A stretch of DNA of 61,549 bases from Marinobacter antarcticus (GCF_011049865.1 NZ_DRGY01000144.1:1-61549), one strand, 5' to 3'. Positions 1 to 9,660 are shown, numbered from the stretch's first letter. The notes: a model not told the origin generated them from the sequence alone. Program-made: numbers and translations.

Positions 1-759
1 GATCAGCCCATCATTACCGGCCGAACCTACCACGCCACGAACACACCGCCTTACGCGCTGCCGGAACACAAAACAAGAACCACCCTGAAAACCCAGACCC
101 ACAAGGGCGAGGGCAGTAACGAACTGCGCTTTGAAGACGAAGCCGGCAAAGAACAGGTCTACGTTCACGCCCAGAAAGACCTGGACATACTCACCGAACA
201 CAACCGCACCGAAGTCATCAGCAACGACAGCCATCTGACCGTTGAGAACGATCACTTCAGTCACACAAAAAACAACAGCCACACCACCGTGGGTGGCGAG
301 AAACGCATCGCCATCGGAGCGGATTGCAGCCAGAGCGTTGGCGGCACACTGCATCAAAAATCCGGCAGCGCGACCTTATGTGAGGCCGGTAGTGAAGTTC
401 ACCACAAAGCCGGTGCCAAAGTGGTGCTGGATGCCGGTGTCGAAATCACCATTTCGGGTGGCGGAAGCTTTATCAAACTGGACCCCAGCGGTGTAACGCT
501 GAGTGGGCCGGGGATTAAGATTAACTCCGGTGGTGCACCTGGGGCAGGTGCGGGGCAATCGTCGCGGGTATCGGCGTTGCCACAAAGCCTGTCAAAGAAT
601 ACCGGCGAAACTGTGGCGCCGGTTGAGCTGGCCGAGCTGAATGAGCGGCTCGTGGGCGATTCAATCAACCCTGCCTCTCAACAGGCGGCACTGGAAAAAG
701 GGGCCGCGCTGACGCCCGTCTGCGAAAGACCATCTAAAGGCAGCGGGGAGGCGTCGTGA
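1..759 (+). CDS. vgrG: VgrG type VI secretion spike protein, C-terminal part (5' end outside window)
   Basis: The frame is open from the first base, so the gene is truncated by the window edge; 252 residues are visible. They begin inside the gp5-like region and contain the stretch [20 protein letters not shown] followed by DLDILTEHN, the usual VgrG pattern that leads into the C-terminal beta-helix of alternating polar repeats. VgrG forms the trimeric tip of the type VI secretion (T6SS) needle and carries effectors out of the cell. The last ~70 residues are a low-complexity tail without a recognisable catalytic domain, so this is probably a non-specialised VgrG that loads the effector encoded downstream. 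Its TGA overlaps the GTG start of the DUF4123 adaptor, which implies translational coupling. Confidence 0.93.
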   Translation, partial: DQPIITGRTYHATNTPPYALPEHKTRTTLKTQTHKGEGSNELRFEDEAGKEQVYVHAQKDLDILTEHNRTEVISNDSHLTVENDHFSHTKNNSHTTVGGEKRIAIGADCSQSVGGTLHQKSGSATLCEAGSEVHHKAGAKVVLDAGVEITISGGGSFIKLDPSGVTLSGPGIKINSGGAPGAGAGQSSRVSALPQSLSKNTGETVAPVELAELNERLVGDSINPASQQAALEKGAALTPVCERPSKGSGEAS

Positions 760-1685
760 CAGGCAAACGCTGGTCATTTGAAAAAGGATTGTTTGGTGGC
801 GCGTGGGCATGGCCTGAATATGGCCAGGTCGCGCTGGTTCTGGATGGCATCGCCATCGATAATCTTCCGGTTAAGGTTTACCAATGGGCGCAGGACAAGT
901 TAGAAGCCGACTGGCTATATATCGGAACGCCATGGGAACAGGTTAAGTCGAAGTCACCCTGGCTGGTTTACCTGGATGCCCCCAACAATCCCGTTCTTAA
1001 TCGTTTTTTAGAAGAACAGGCCGTGCGGGAGGCAGGTTATTTGCTGGTCGGCGCAGACGGCCAGGACCGATTAACACTGGCTGCTGCAATGCGACGCTTG
1101 TTGCAGGTCGAACGCTTCGACGGCATTCCTGAGCTCTTGCGAATCGGTCATCCAGACATCGCACGGCGTGTTATTGGACAGCACCTGCTACAAGGTTCCG
1201 GTGGCCCAGATTGGCCGTTCTCTGCGTTGATTGCCCCCGACGGAGTGGAGGGACAGTGGATATATCATGAGCGGAAGAGTGCAGGTTTGATGGCGCCGAG
1301 TGCCGAGGAACCTGCATTGGTTGTGGACGATAAGCTGCTGCAAGGCTTTCGCCAGTTTAACCAGCGACAGTCTGTCATTGCGCACCTTGAGACGGTCGGT
1401 GAAAGTGGTCTGGCGTGGCTCGGAAGCGGGACGCGGTCTGATCATGTGCAACGAATAACTATCGCTTTCGACCAGGCCCTGCAGTGGGAATTCAACACAC
1501 CGAGAAGCCGGGCGTTATTTCTTGAGCTGCTGCAACGATCGGCGATCCGCCCATGGTTGGAGGATACCTTGCCTCCTGCTCTACTCGCCCATCTGAACGG
1601 CCAGGGTGCCGCGATGGAGCGACTTGATAAGGCGCTGCAAGCCGCACAGCCTCTCGTTTCTCTTCCCTCCGCTGTTCAAGGATGA
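756..1685 (+). CDS. DUF4123 effector adaptor/chaperone (Tap/TEC-like)
   Basis: This 309-residue protein has a DUF4123 pattern in its N-terminal half: a [12 protein letters not shown] strand-turn near residue 25, then [18 protein letters not shown] and a hydrophobic helix with FLEEQ. DUF4123 proteins bind a specific effector and mount it on its cognate VgrG; they are not secreted enzymes. The gene starts at a GTG overlapping the vgrG stop and ends six bases before the effector gene, which is the standard vgrG-adaptor-effector-immunity order. The C-terminal half is less conserved, as expected for the part that recognises the individual effector. The family call is firm; the partner assignment is inferred from position. 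Confidence 0.85.
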   Translation: MTGKRWSFEKGLFGGAWAWPEYGQVALVLDGIAIDNLPVKVYQWAQDKLEADWLYIGTPWEQVKSKSPWLVYLDAPNNPVLNRFLEEQAVREAGYLLVGADGQDRLTLAAAMRRLLQVERFDGIPELLRIGHPDIARRVIGQHLLQGSGGPDWPFSALIAPDGVEGQWIYHERKSAGLMAPSAEEPALVVDDKLLQGFRQFNQRQSVIAHLETVGESGLAWLGSGTRSDHVQRITIAFDQALQWEFNTPRSRALFLELLQRSAIRPWLEDTLPPALLAHLNGQGAAMERLDKALQAAQPLVSLPSAVQG

Positions 1686-1691
1686 TTCAGA

Positions 1692-4600
1692 ATGTCGCGT
1701 AAGAAAAGACCCGTTGATGACCGCGAAAATGGGGCTCTAAAAGCATGGGAATTGCCGGATACACCAGAAGAAAAGGGCGTTAGTTGCCCGGTTCTCGAAA
1801 AAGTCACGCTGTTGCCTCTACGTTATGGGCGTGTCGAGTCTCTGGTGCCGGGTGTCAGTACACCCTTTGAGCTGAATTCCCGGCCCCTGGGCATTCGCCT
1901 GCTCCGGGATGGGTATATCTACGTGTTGGATGAGAATGCCGGCGCGCTTCACGAATATGAATACACGTCGGCTGCTTTATCCGGCCACAACGGAGGTCGT
2001 CTTGAATATGATAAAGACAGCACGCTCTATGTTTGTTTTTCAGATGTAGCTTGGACCGCACGAAAAAAGGCACAGGTGCTAGATGACCCCGAAGAACGCA
2101 TCGGACTGATGCAGTGTATTGATCTGGCGGGTGCCTCTGCCTGCTCAGGCGGCAAGGACCTGCTCACGCTTAAACAGGCATCTCAATGGGTCGCCGAATT
2201 TGCTGAGGATGAAGAACTGATAGCTGAAGAGGGGCACAATCTTCAGGAATCCAGGCCCTACTTCTGGGAAAATCAGCCCTATTACTACAAAACCAGCCCG
2301 GGCACACTCATCAAACAACAAAACGTAGGCGACCCATCAGAGTGCCTTTGTCTCGTACTCAATGATGATATTGGCGTGATGCTCGATCTGGCTCAGCATC
2401 AGGACGACGTGGTCGGTTGGATCGATGAGTGGGCGAAAAGCGGCGAGCAAGAGGGCGACACAGAGCGTGATTACGTGCTCGGCTGTTTTATCGAGTCCAT
2501 GACGGCGGTGACAGACGAGGTACTCGCGGGAACTGCCGCTTCGACCGGGAGTGAGGAACTTAAAGATCTGATTGGCGACACCACTCCTGCAGAGCGTCAG
2601 ACGATCTACCGATACCTTGATGTGCGCAAGGATTATCGTGGCCCCTTAGTGCTAGGTTCCGAGGAATTTTACCGCAAAAAGCATAATGATAACCCCCTGA
2701 TTCATGCATTTTCGAATATGCACGACGCGCTGGGCGACGCGCGATATCGCAAACATCAGGCGACCATCAATACCTTAAACCTGCAGAATTATTACCGCCT
2801 CAACGGTGCCAAACTTGGTGAACAAGGTATCAATGACCTGGTTGATCGCCCCCGCATGGCTGCCTTTTTAAAAGTTCAACGGGAAAAGCAGGCCCGTTGG
2901 CACGCTCTGTTGAAGGACATTACCGACGACCGCGCGACCCTCCTGTGTGACAGCCGTTTCCATAAAGCTGCGTGGTATTTCGACAGTACAGACGTAGCGC
3001 AGATAGAAGCGGCCTTCACGCTGGAATATGGTTGCCTGAAAGACATCTGCCGCAGTGACGAGGCCGCTGAAAGAATTAACACGTGGATGCAGTCCAAACC
3101 CCAGTACACCCGTCCACTGTTCCATACCTTGAGCCTGGCGGAACAGGCGCCTGATAGAGAGCCGACGGCTACCTACGCGGTCATAATGGAGAAGGGATAC
3201 GCGCTGGTTGAAGAGTCGGCGAAGTGGGCGCAAAAGCTTAAGCAAGCTGAATCGGGCAAGCTGCCCGAGCTCAAAAAACTATCAACGGATATTCAACGCA
3301 AGGCTGCCGCAGTGGGCGATACATTGTCACCAGCCGTGTCTATTGGGCTGGCGCGGGCCTTGCGGCCGCTTTATGAGGCCAGTGCTGGTGGTTCCTTGCC
3401 GCCGCTGGACGATATTTTCCGAGACTTGCCGTATTTCTTCAAAGGGCGAATGCTGGATGCGATCAACGCCGGCGAAGCCCAGTTCCGGATCGATAGCCCC
3501 AATGCATTGAACACTTTTAAAGGTAATTTGCAACGGTTGATGGCGCTCGCTGACAAGCTGAGTGAGCTTTCAAAAGAACATGATAGAGCCAAGACCGATC
3601 ACGGCCATCGCTCGGCGAAAGCCCAAAACCTGATTGAAGAGTTTAAGGCAACTAGAGAGGAGCATCGGAAGCTGGGTCGCCAGGTTGCAGCGGGACTGAG
3701 CCCAGTGGAAGAAACTCATTCTGGATTGAAACTGGAGCCTGCCACTACTGGCCGGGCGGGTCTAACGCTCATGCTATCTGCCGAACGAAGTCGGGCGATA
3801 GGCAATGCGATGGAGATAGCGCGTTCGGGAAAAATGCCATCGATGCATGTCAATATGATGGGGGATGGGTTGAGTGTTTTGGTTGCCGTAGCGCAAGCTA
3901 TTAACTTTCACAATGTAGTGTCAGAGTTTACATCGAGTAAGCAGCCTGTGCCGTCTATGAAACCAATGATTGAAAGCTTCCTGGCGGCATCGACCGCTGG
4001 TTTTGTGGCGGCCCAAGGCATTGCGGACAGTTTGCTCACCGCGCGTGCTAGTGCACTGGCAAATAATTGGCAACTCGGCGCACTTAAAGGGATCCATATC
4101 CGGCTGGGGCGACTTCATGTCGGTTTAGGGTTCTTCGGCTATGGACTGGGCGTAGTGGCCTATGCCATGAGTACCTATAAACATGGCGCTGAGTGGCTCG
4201 ACGCGATCAAGCAGGGCAATGCAGCAGCGGGAGCCGGGGCCGCAATGGCAATGTCGGGTAGTGCTGGCTTAACGGCCACAAGTGCTTATGGCTTCGGGCG
4301 TACTTACTTTTCTGCCATACAAATAGGCTCAGTTACCGGCGAAGCACGCGCGCAGGCCTGGGCCACTGCCGGGACGCGTCTTTCGGGTCTGTTCGCCCGG
4401 TTGAATCTATTTGGGTTGGCTTTCACGGTGCTGGAGCTGGCCGGCACATGGATTTATAACCATTACAATCTGAGCGAGCGGGACAAATGGTTACTCAGCA
4501 CACCCTGGACTACAGATTCTACTAAAAACCGCAAAGCATCACTGGCGAAATATGAGGCCAGCCTCGCAAAGCTCAGCGAACCGGTCAGCATTACACCCGC

Positions 4601-5081
4601 TGTAGAGTCCGCGGGAGCAGGGCAAAAATCCGTCATCCTGAATATTCAGGGATGGCCCAATAACGCACTGGTGCAACGTTTGGCTTTATCTTCTGACCAG
4701 CCTTATCGGTTATCACTGTCTGCCTGGCAGGTACAGCTGGCGGATATGAGCAAATTCATACCGGTGGGGGAAGTATGGGAACGCTGTACGTTTGATGTTG
4801 TTGAGTCAATGAAGGTGCTGGATGATGCATCATGCTTACAGTTGCAATTTACGGTTCCCGCGCCGATAAAAACCCGCCTGGGGCGCAAAGCAGACCAGTT
4901 GATGTTGATGTTTAGGTTGGAGACACGCCAATCTGACGATCGGTATCGCAAGGACGACTACTTTCTAAAGCTGCCGCCAGACAGTGCCTTTCCGGTAACA
5001 CCTATAGACGAAACGCCGAACGAAGAGCCAATTTGGCGCCCTATTCAGCAACCGATGCTGGCGCTGGAGCTGTATAAATGA
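1692..5081 (+). CDS. T6SS effector with MIX-like N-terminus and predicted pore-forming C-terminal half (VasX-like)
   Basis: The product has 1129 residues. Near residues 62-80 it reads RPLGIRLLRDGYIYVLDE, which fits the MIX marker hRxGhhY (R72, G74, Y77) and the toxin VasX N-terminal family. Residues about 600-680 are charged and helical, likely coiled coil. Several hydrophobic stretches follow at roughly 720-740, 759-783, 805-829, 842-870 and 899-925, rich in Gly and Ala, as in colicin-type or VasX pore formers. A soluble beta-rich tail ends the protein. No nuclease, lipase or peptidoglycan hydrolase motif was seen. An AAGGA ribosome site precedes the ATG, and the stop overlaps the next gene (ATGA). 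The likely target is the inner membrane of rival cells, but the pore activity is inference from hydrophobicity and family resemblance. Confidence 0.8.
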   Translation: MSRKKRPVDDRENGALKAWELPDTPEEKGVSCPVLEKVTLLPLRYGRVESLVPGVSTPFELNSRPLGIRLLRDGYIYVLDENAGALHEYEYTSAALSGHNGGRLEYDKDSTLYVCFSDVAWTARKKAQVLDDPEERIGLMQCIDLAGASACSGGKDLLTLKQASQWVAEFAEDEELIAEEGHNLQESRPYFWENQPYYYKTSPGTLIKQQNVGDPSECLCLVLNDDIGVMLDLAQHQDDVVGWIDEWAKSGEQEGDTERDYVLGCFIESMTAVTDEVLAGTAASTGSEELKDLIGDTTPAERQTIYRYLDVRKDYRGPLVLGSEEFYRKKHNDNPLIHAFSNMHDALGDARYRKHQATINTLNLQNYYRLNGAKLGEQGINDLVDRPRMAAFLKVQREKQARWHALLKDITDDRATLLCDSRFHKAAWYFDSTDVAQIEAAFTLEYGCLKDICRSDEAAERINTWMQSKPQYTRPLFHTLSLAEQAPDREPTATYAVIMEKGYALVEESAKWAQKLKQAESGKLPELKKLSTDIQRKAAAVGDTLSPAVSIGLARALRPLYEASAGGSLPPLDDIFRDLPYFFKGRMLDAINAGEAQFRIDSPNALNTFKGNLQRLMALADKLSELSKEHDRAKTDHGHRSAKAQNLIEEFKATREEHRKLGRQVAAGLSPVEETHSGLKLEPATTGRAGLTLMLSAERSRAIGNAMEIARSGKMPSMHVNMMGDGLSVLVAVAQAINFHNVVSEFTSSKQPVPSMKPMIESFLAASTAGFVAAQGIADSLLTARASALANNWQLGALKGIHIRLGRLHVGLGFFGYGLGVVAYAMSTYKHGAEWLDAIKQGNAAAGAGAAMAMSGSAGLTATSAYGFGRTYFSAIQIGSVTGEARAQAWATAGTRLSGLFARLNLFGLAFTVLELAGTWIYNHYNLSERDKWLLSTPWTTDSTKNRKASLAKYEASLAKLSEPVSITPAVESAGAGQKSVILNIQGWPNNALVQRLALSSDQPYRLSLSAWQVQLADMSKFIPVGEVWERCTFDVVESMKVLDDASCLQLQFTVPAPIKTRLGRKADQLMLMFRLETRQSDDRYRKDDYFLKLPPDSAFPVTPIDETPNEEPIWRPIQQPMLALELYK

Positions 5082-6211
5082 GTCAATTTGAGGCGTCGCT
5101 TACACGCCCTCATCGGAAGCAACACTACGCTGGTGACATTGAAGCTTTCCCAACAGGCCATATGACCTATTTGGCCCCAAAGCCTCTTCCAACTGGCGCG
5201 TTGCCGATGGATTATAGTCATGCTGTTGGCGTGATGAATGATCGTTATCTGGATTTTGGTATCGGGAAGTCTGCTGTTTTTATGTGGCAGATGACGTTGT
5301 TCGTGCCATTCGGCATGTTTTTGTTATGTGCATTGATTTTTCCAACCGTAGTGTCTTTATATGGTTACGGTTATGGGAATGGCGCAGAAGATGCGAATTC
5401 GTTTTTCTGGCAAGCATTTGATCTGGGATTCCGGTGGGGGCTGGGGGCGGGGCTCGTAGGGCTGTTTCTTTTCATGGTCCTCCGCTGGCAAATGTACGCC
5501 AAAGTAGAAAAAATCATCCCAACCCGCTTCAATCGCCAACGTCGTGAAGTTTGCTTCATGCCGGAAGGCCACAGCGAACCCATTTTTATTCCTTGGGAAG
5601 AGCTGGCTGCCTGGACCATGGAAGCGCAGGGAGTAACGGAGTACGGCGTGCGCCGCCAGTACGGTTTCGGCATTGGATTTTATCATCCGGACACGGGTGA
5701 ACGCTTCACCCTGGAATTTGAGACTCATGGCAAGCCACTCTCCATCTACAACTGGGAAGCGCTGCGGGCCTACATGGAATACGAGGTGCATACCCTCAAG
5801 GAAATCCAGCCCCAGGGTGAGCTGATGGACGAAGGGGAAGAGCCCTCCGAAGGCGTACCGTTTTTCTACAATGCCCATCGAAAACTCCACAGCCAACGCA
5901 GGGCGGGCAAGGTGGGTTGGATCTACACATTCTTCTGGTATCTGTACCACATCATGACCTTCTGGACGATTCCCAACCGGCTGGTGGAATGGGAGAACAA
6001 AAAGATGGAGCGCTTAAGCAACCAGGCGCTGCCGGAGTCTATGGAAGCCTGGTCTCAACCGCTGCCGGAAAGCGAATGGGCTAAGCCCAGCGAGACGCTA
6101 AAGCGATTGAGCGACCGTCTCCGGGTTTTGCGGGCGGCTAAGCCGGATCGACCCATTACGGATCTTTACGCGGATCTTCATGCAGAGGAAGTGCAGGCGG
6201 GCCGAATATAA
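5078..6211 (+). CDS. Membrane protein, probable cognate immunity protein (DUF6708-like)
   Basis: This 377-residue protein has transmembrane helices at about residues 70-94 and 119-137 and a third aromatic, hydrophobic segment near 290-310. Long soluble loops rich in Trp, Tyr and Glu lie between them. The start codon overlaps the effector stop, so the two proteins are made in step. Immunity proteins against pore-forming T6SS toxins usually sit in the inner membrane, which fits. The fold resembles the DUF6708 proteins often found after MIX/VasX-type effectors, though I recall that association rather than having tested it. No signal peptide is evident; the N-terminus is cytoplasmic or starts with a soluble arm of 65 residues. 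Confidence 0.65.
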   Translation: MSQFEASLTRPHRKQHYAGDIEAFPTGHMTYLAPKPLPTGALPMDYSHAVGVMNDRYLDFGIGKSAVFMWQMTLFVPFGMFLLCALIFPTVVSLYGYGYGNGAEDANSFFWQAFDLGFRWGLGAGLVGLFLFMVLRWQMYAKVEKIIPTRFNRQRREVCFMPEGHSEPIFIPWEELAAWTMEAQGVTEYGVRRQYGFGIGFYHPDTGERFTLEFETHGKPLSIYNWEALRAYMEYEVHTLKEIQPQGELMDEGEEPSEGVPFFYNAHRKLHSQRRAGKVGWIYTFFWYLYHIMTFWTIPNRLVEWENKKMERLSNQALPESMEAWSQPLPESEWAKPSETLKRLSDRLRVLRAAKPDRPITDLYADLHAEEVQAGRI

Positions 6212-6340
6212 CCAACGTTACCTGGTGACAATAGCGAAGCGGAATATGAGGTTGCCCTCGTTCGGCTCAGTGAACTAGCCCGCAGCATCGGATTGAGTAA
6301 CTCGGTTACCACGACGGCTTCACGAAGACTTATAGAGGCT

Positions 6341-7237
6341 TTACGGCCAACTCCCAGGCACCACAAAAATCCGGTCAGTCTCAAACCAACTCCCCGTTTG
6401 CGCATTTTCCTGCATCACAGCAAATAACTGCGGGGCGGCTTTAGTATCCACCCGCGCTAAAGCTTCCAGGACATGTTCGGCATCCGGTGGTTCACTCTGA
6501 AACCAATGACCAATCCAGTGCGGCTTGTTGAGTACAACCCAATGCGACGTGTTGAGCGCTTTAGCATCGAAGACATACATCCAACGCCCGCGCAAATGCT
6601 CGTCGGGAACATAGTGCGGTGTTATCGCTTGCGGAACATCGGGATAGAACAGATATCCCGGCATAAACACACGCGGCGTCAGTGGGCCGGTTATGTTGGA
6701 TTCTGCGAGCAATGCAAGGGTTTCTGGTAGCTCTGTACGGCGGCTTTGCTGTTCGAGCAGACGAGCTGTTTTTATATCCAGCCGGTCACTGGCGTTGGGG
6801 CCATACCAGAGAGTGTGGCCGATGGGTTCAGGCACGCCAAGATAAAATTTGATGGCAATTTCATGGTGCTCAATACGATTGTCTGCACGATTGTGTACCA
6901 CAAAATCCAGTTCCCCAATTGTGCGCCCATTTGACTGTATCTGCTGGTTTTTCAGCAAAATGGGCCAGCCCAGCAGGTCGTCCAGCAACACCTGATACAG
7001 CCTCTCGAAATAGAAGCCCAGCCTGCGCTGCGGTGGTTCGCTCAGGAGCGGCGGCGCTGCAGATGGATTACGGTCCCAGGCTGCCAGAATATTCGGATAG
7101 TTCGCGGGTAAGTGTTTTGCCGGGTCAAACGTGATGGGTGAGCGCATTAATTGTGGCGCCTGGCATAACCAGGCGAGATGTCTTATCGCGGGTGTATGGA
7201 AGGAATTGATAAGAAAAGAGCCGACGTTTGCGTTCAT
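6341..7237 (-). CDS. DUF1853 family protein (PD-(D/E)XK-like fold)
   Basis: The product is 298 residues long from the chosen ATG. It matches the DUF1853 pattern: an N-terminal helix with TPAIRHLAWLCQAP, then LGFYFERL, and a core GELDFVVHN followed by HEIAIKFYLG. The D and the E-x-K spacing of that core resembles a PD-(D/E)XK nuclease fold, although no nuclease activity is established for the family. A TTG ten codons upstream (7267) is also in frame; I prefer the ATG at 7237 because a GGAGGA lies directly before it, even though the spacing is short. The gene is monocistronic, convergent with the T6SS module and divergent from gloA. Confidence 0.8.
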   Translation of the reverse strand: MNANVGSFLINSFHTPAIRHLAWLCQAPQLMRSPITFDPAKHLPANYPNILAAWDRNPSAAPPLLSEPPQRRLGFYFERLYQVLLDDLLGWPILLKNQQIQSNGRTIGELDFVVHNRADNRIEHHEIAIKFYLGVPEPIGHTLWYGPNASDRLDIKTARLLEQQSRRTELPETLALLAESNITGPLTPRVFMPGYLFYPDVPQAITPHYVPDEHLRGRWMYVFDAKALNTSHWVVLNKPHWIGHWFQSEPPDAEHVLEALARVDTKAAPQLFAVMQENAQTGSWFETDRIFVVPGSWP

Positions 7238-7292
7238 TCCTCCACAATACCGTAAACTGGTGCTCAAGAAAGGCTAGCCAACAGGAGAAAGC

Positions 7293-7733
7293 ATGCAATA
7301 TCTACATACAATGATCCGGGTAAGCAATCTTGATCAAACCCTGCATTTTTTCTGTGATCTGCTCGGCATGGTTGAAATTAATCGGAAAAGCAGCGACAAG
7401 GGCCGGTTCACGTTGGTGTTCCTGGCCGCATCAGACGACGAGTTGCGCGCTGGCGAAGATAGGGCGCCGATGCTTGAGTTAACCTATAACTGGGACCCGG
7501 AGGCGTATTCCGGTGGTCGCAATTTTGGCCATTTGGCCTACAGGGTGGATGACATTTATGCCTTGTGCGAAACTTTGCGTTCGAACGGCGTAACCATCAA
7601 TCGCCCGCCTCGGGATGGTCATATGGCGTTTATCCGCACACCAGACGGCGTATCTATCGAGTTGCTGCAGAAAGGTGAGGCATTGGCGCCCAGAGAGCCC
7701 TGGTTCAGCATGGAAAATTCGGGCACCTGGTGA
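7293..7733 (+). CDS. gloA: Lactoylglutathione lyase (glyoxalase I)
   Basis: This protein of 146 residues converts the hemithioacetal of methylglyoxal and glutathione to S-lactoylglutathione in the cytoplasm. It shows the beta-alpha-beta-beta-beta vicinal oxygen chelate fold: MIRVSNLDQTLHFFCDLLGM, the metal ligand E in MLELTYN, the second-half ligand H in NFGHLAYRVDD, and the final E in GVSIELLQ. The N-terminal ligand is the H of YLHTMIRV. Length and motif spacing match bacterial nickel-type GloA. An AGGAG site precedes the ATG. It is transcribed divergently from the DUF1853 gene with a gap of about 55 bases. Confidence 0.93.
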   Translation: MQYLHTMIRVSNLDQTLHFFCDLLGMVEINRKSSDKGRFTLVFLAASDDELRAGEDRAPMLELTYNWDPEAYSGGRNFGHLAYRVDDIYALCETLRSNGVTINRPPRDGHMAFIRTPDGVSIELLQKGEALAPREPWFSMENSGTW

Positions 7734-7773
7734 GACGAACCGCTTTGTTCGAGAGAACTGTAGTTAGATGAAG

Positions 7774-7795
7774 GCGCCTATAAAGTATTAGGCGC
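7774..7795 (+). terminator. Hairpin downstream of gloA
   Basis: GCGCCTA at 7774-7780 pairs with TAGGCGC at 7789-7795 around an eight-base loop. It lies 40 bases after the gloA stop. There is no T-tract after it, so it is a weak or Rho-assisted terminator at best. Confidence 0.3.
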
Positions 7796-7864
7796 GTTAA
7801 AGTGAACGTTACGGGTATAACGCCTGCAGCATCAGGATGATGCGATAAAACAAGGAGATGTTTC

Positions 7865-9286
7865 ATGGAAGATTGGCAGGGATGCCTTACCCCTCAATGT
7901 CAGAAAGCATTGCTGGTTGCCCGCGATGATGTTGATCGCCGTGGCGGTGCGGTCATCACGGTTGAAGATTTCCTGCTTGCGCTGCTGGACTCCAGCTTCT
8001 GTGCACGCAATTTTCTGCGTAGCGCCGGTGTGGATATGGATGAGTTGATCCGTACCATCCAGTGTGAGCAACCCATTGTGACCGAGGTAGGCGGTGAAGG
8101 CCTGCTTTCCTCCCAGTTAATCTACTGGTTGGCGGCATCGCGTGAATCCTTTGGCATGCCCGTCTGGCTGGATTGGCCTCAACTTCTTGAAGTGCTTGCA
8201 CGGTATGCGGAACGTTTGCAGGGAAAGGCCTACGTTGCCGTTCTTGAGCTGGTTTCGCGCTGGCCAAAGCCAGGTGATTCCGTTGATGCCGGAGTAGATC
8301 TGGATCAGCCTGGTATTGAGGAGCATGAATCAGCGCCGATTGTGATTACCGATCCGGAGTGGGTTGAGTTGGCGGAAGATGTTGCCATCACTCTTGCCGC
8401 AACACCTGAAGCCCTGGTGTGGGTCAGAGGTGAGCGCGGAGCCGGGAAGTCCTCTTGGCTAAACTCGCTGCTGTCGTCGCTGACGCAACCCTATGTTGAA
8501 ATGGATTTGCGCCGTGAAGCGGAGATAATGGCCAGTGATCTTGCCGTTATTCCTGTTGCCGCGAGAAAACCCTGGCCGGTTCTTGTACTGGATAATGTAA
8601 CGCCGGCCGACTTGCTGGCGCTCATGGAGCTTCCGTCCGGACTGGCCTCGGAGCTGGTGCTGCGTTGGCAGGGGCCTGTCGTACTTCTGGGGCCTGATAT
8701 GCCAGGCAGTGAAGAAAGCGGTCGTTTGCTGGAGCGGCGCCTTGGCAGAGCGCTTGAGACGTGTGATATGTGCCGTTCGAGTGCCACGCAGCGCAAAGCT
8801 ATTCTTGTTGCTCACCAAGCCGCTATTGAGCGCCGTTGGAACATTCAGTTGCCGTATTCTGCCGCGCAATTTGCGGCCTCCCGACACAGCCGGTGCGTCA
8901 GTACACCGGGTGGGATGTTGCAGTGGGTGGAGCGAGCCGCAGCACGGCTCGATCGGTTTGCCCGGCGTGGCCCGGCACATCTGGTGGCGTTTTCGGGTCA
9001 GGTGGACACGCTTAGGCGCCAAAGCCTGGTTGCCTTGGCCCGGCAGGAGCCATTGAAAGAAATTGAACAATCGCTTGAAGAAGTAGGCCTGTTGCGCGCC
9101 GCCACGGAAGTCGCGTGGCACGAACGCAAAGCGGCGGGTACGCTGCGCCGGCTTACGTTGGAAGATTTGCGTCAGGAACTGGAACGCTGGGTTGCGGCGC
9201 AACGTGGGCCGGTTCACTATGTGCTCCATTGTGATCATCAGCAGGGAGAATCTGCGAGTGCAGGATCTGGAAATTTACATCCGTGA
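7865..9286 (+). CDS. Orphan Clp-N domain protein with a single degenerate AAA+ module
   Basis: Residues 5-70 follow the Clp-N repeat seen in ClpA/ClpB (LTPQCQKALLVARDDVDRRG, then VEDFLLALLD). A P-loop follows at 189-197 (GERGAGKSS), with a Walker-B-like strand PVLVLDN near 238-244 where the usual DE is replaced by DN. After it comes a helical lid that mirrors the ClpB NBD1 lid, including the end VERAAARL. There is no second ATPase module, no ClpP-binding loop and no middle domain, so at 473 residues this is about half a ClpB. Altered Walker B suggests slow or absent hydrolysis. It overlaps the start of the next gene by 29 bases, which implies a functional pair. The substrate is unknown. It is not ClpV of the nearby T6SS, which would have two ATPase modules. 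Confidence 0.7.
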   Translation: MEDWQGCLTPQCQKALLVARDDVDRRGGAVITVEDFLLALLDSSFCARNFLRSAGVDMDELIRTIQCEQPIVTEVGGEGLLSSQLIYWLAASRESFGMPVWLDWPQLLEVLARYAERLQGKAYVAVLELVSRWPKPGDSVDAGVDLDQPGIEEHESAPIVITDPEWVELAEDVAITLAATPEALVWVRGERGAGKSSWLNSLLSSLTQPYVEMDLRREAEIMASDLAVIPVAARKPWPVLVLDNVTPADLLALMELPSGLASELVLRWQGPVVLLGPDMPGSEESGRLLERRLGRALETCDMCRSSATQRKAILVAHQAAIERRWNIQLPYSAAQFAASRHSRCVSTPGGMLQWVERAAARLDRFARRGPAHLVAFSGQVDTLRRQSLVALARQEPLKEIEQSLEEVGLLRAATEVAWHERKAAGTLRRLTLEDLRQELERWVAAQRGPVHYVLHCDHQQGESASAGSGNLHP

Positions 9287-9632
9287 CTTAGAGGCAGGTG
9301 TGGTTTGTCGTTGGTTGGAAAGTCATGTGGAGCAGTTGGTGTTAGATGACAGCGATGTTTCATCTGTTATAAAAGGCTCCGCCCGCTTCGATGACAGCCA
9401 CTTGAAAGTAACGTTGTATCCGCAAGCTTTTGGTAAGCGCTATACGTCACTGATTATCGAGGGCGAGCGGCTACCCTGGGGCAGTGATCTGGAGTGCGCG
9501 CGAAGCGCCCGGCGAATTGTGGATACAGAAATTCGCTGCAGCCCGGGAGAGTGGAAAGAAGGTGAGCCGGCAGACGATGAGAAATGGTGGCGGCTGGATA
9601 ACCGGGGCGAGCAACTCGTTATCTGGAATTAG
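9258..9632 (+). CDS. Conserved hypothetical protein coupled to the Clp-N protein
   Basis: This small acidic protein of 124 residues starts at a GTG (9258) preceded by GGGAGA at a good distance. An upstream ATG at 9192 would add 22 residues that read as the out-of-frame tail of the preceding gene, so I reject it. The sequence begins with a helix, QDLEIYIRDLEAG, and continues with beta strands (LKVTLYPQAFG, YTSLIIEGERLPW). I do not recognise a family. Its overlap with the Clp-N gene and the shared terminator after it suggest the two act together, perhaps as ATPase and adaptor. Confidence 0.6.
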   Translation: MQDLEIYIRDLEAGVVCRWLESHVEQLVLDDSDVSSVIKGSARFDDSHLKVTLYPQAFGKRYTSLIIEGERLPWGSDLECARSARRIVDTEIRCSPGEWKEGEPADDEKWWRLDNRGEQLVIWN

Positions 9633-9660
9633 ATAGACTGGAATTGAATAGTCTGGGATA

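Noticed and set aside
7865..9286. Possible ClpV of the type VI secretion system
   Set aside because: ClpV has two complete ATPase modules and about 870 residues. This protein has one altered module and lies outside the VgrG cluster behind its own promoter region.
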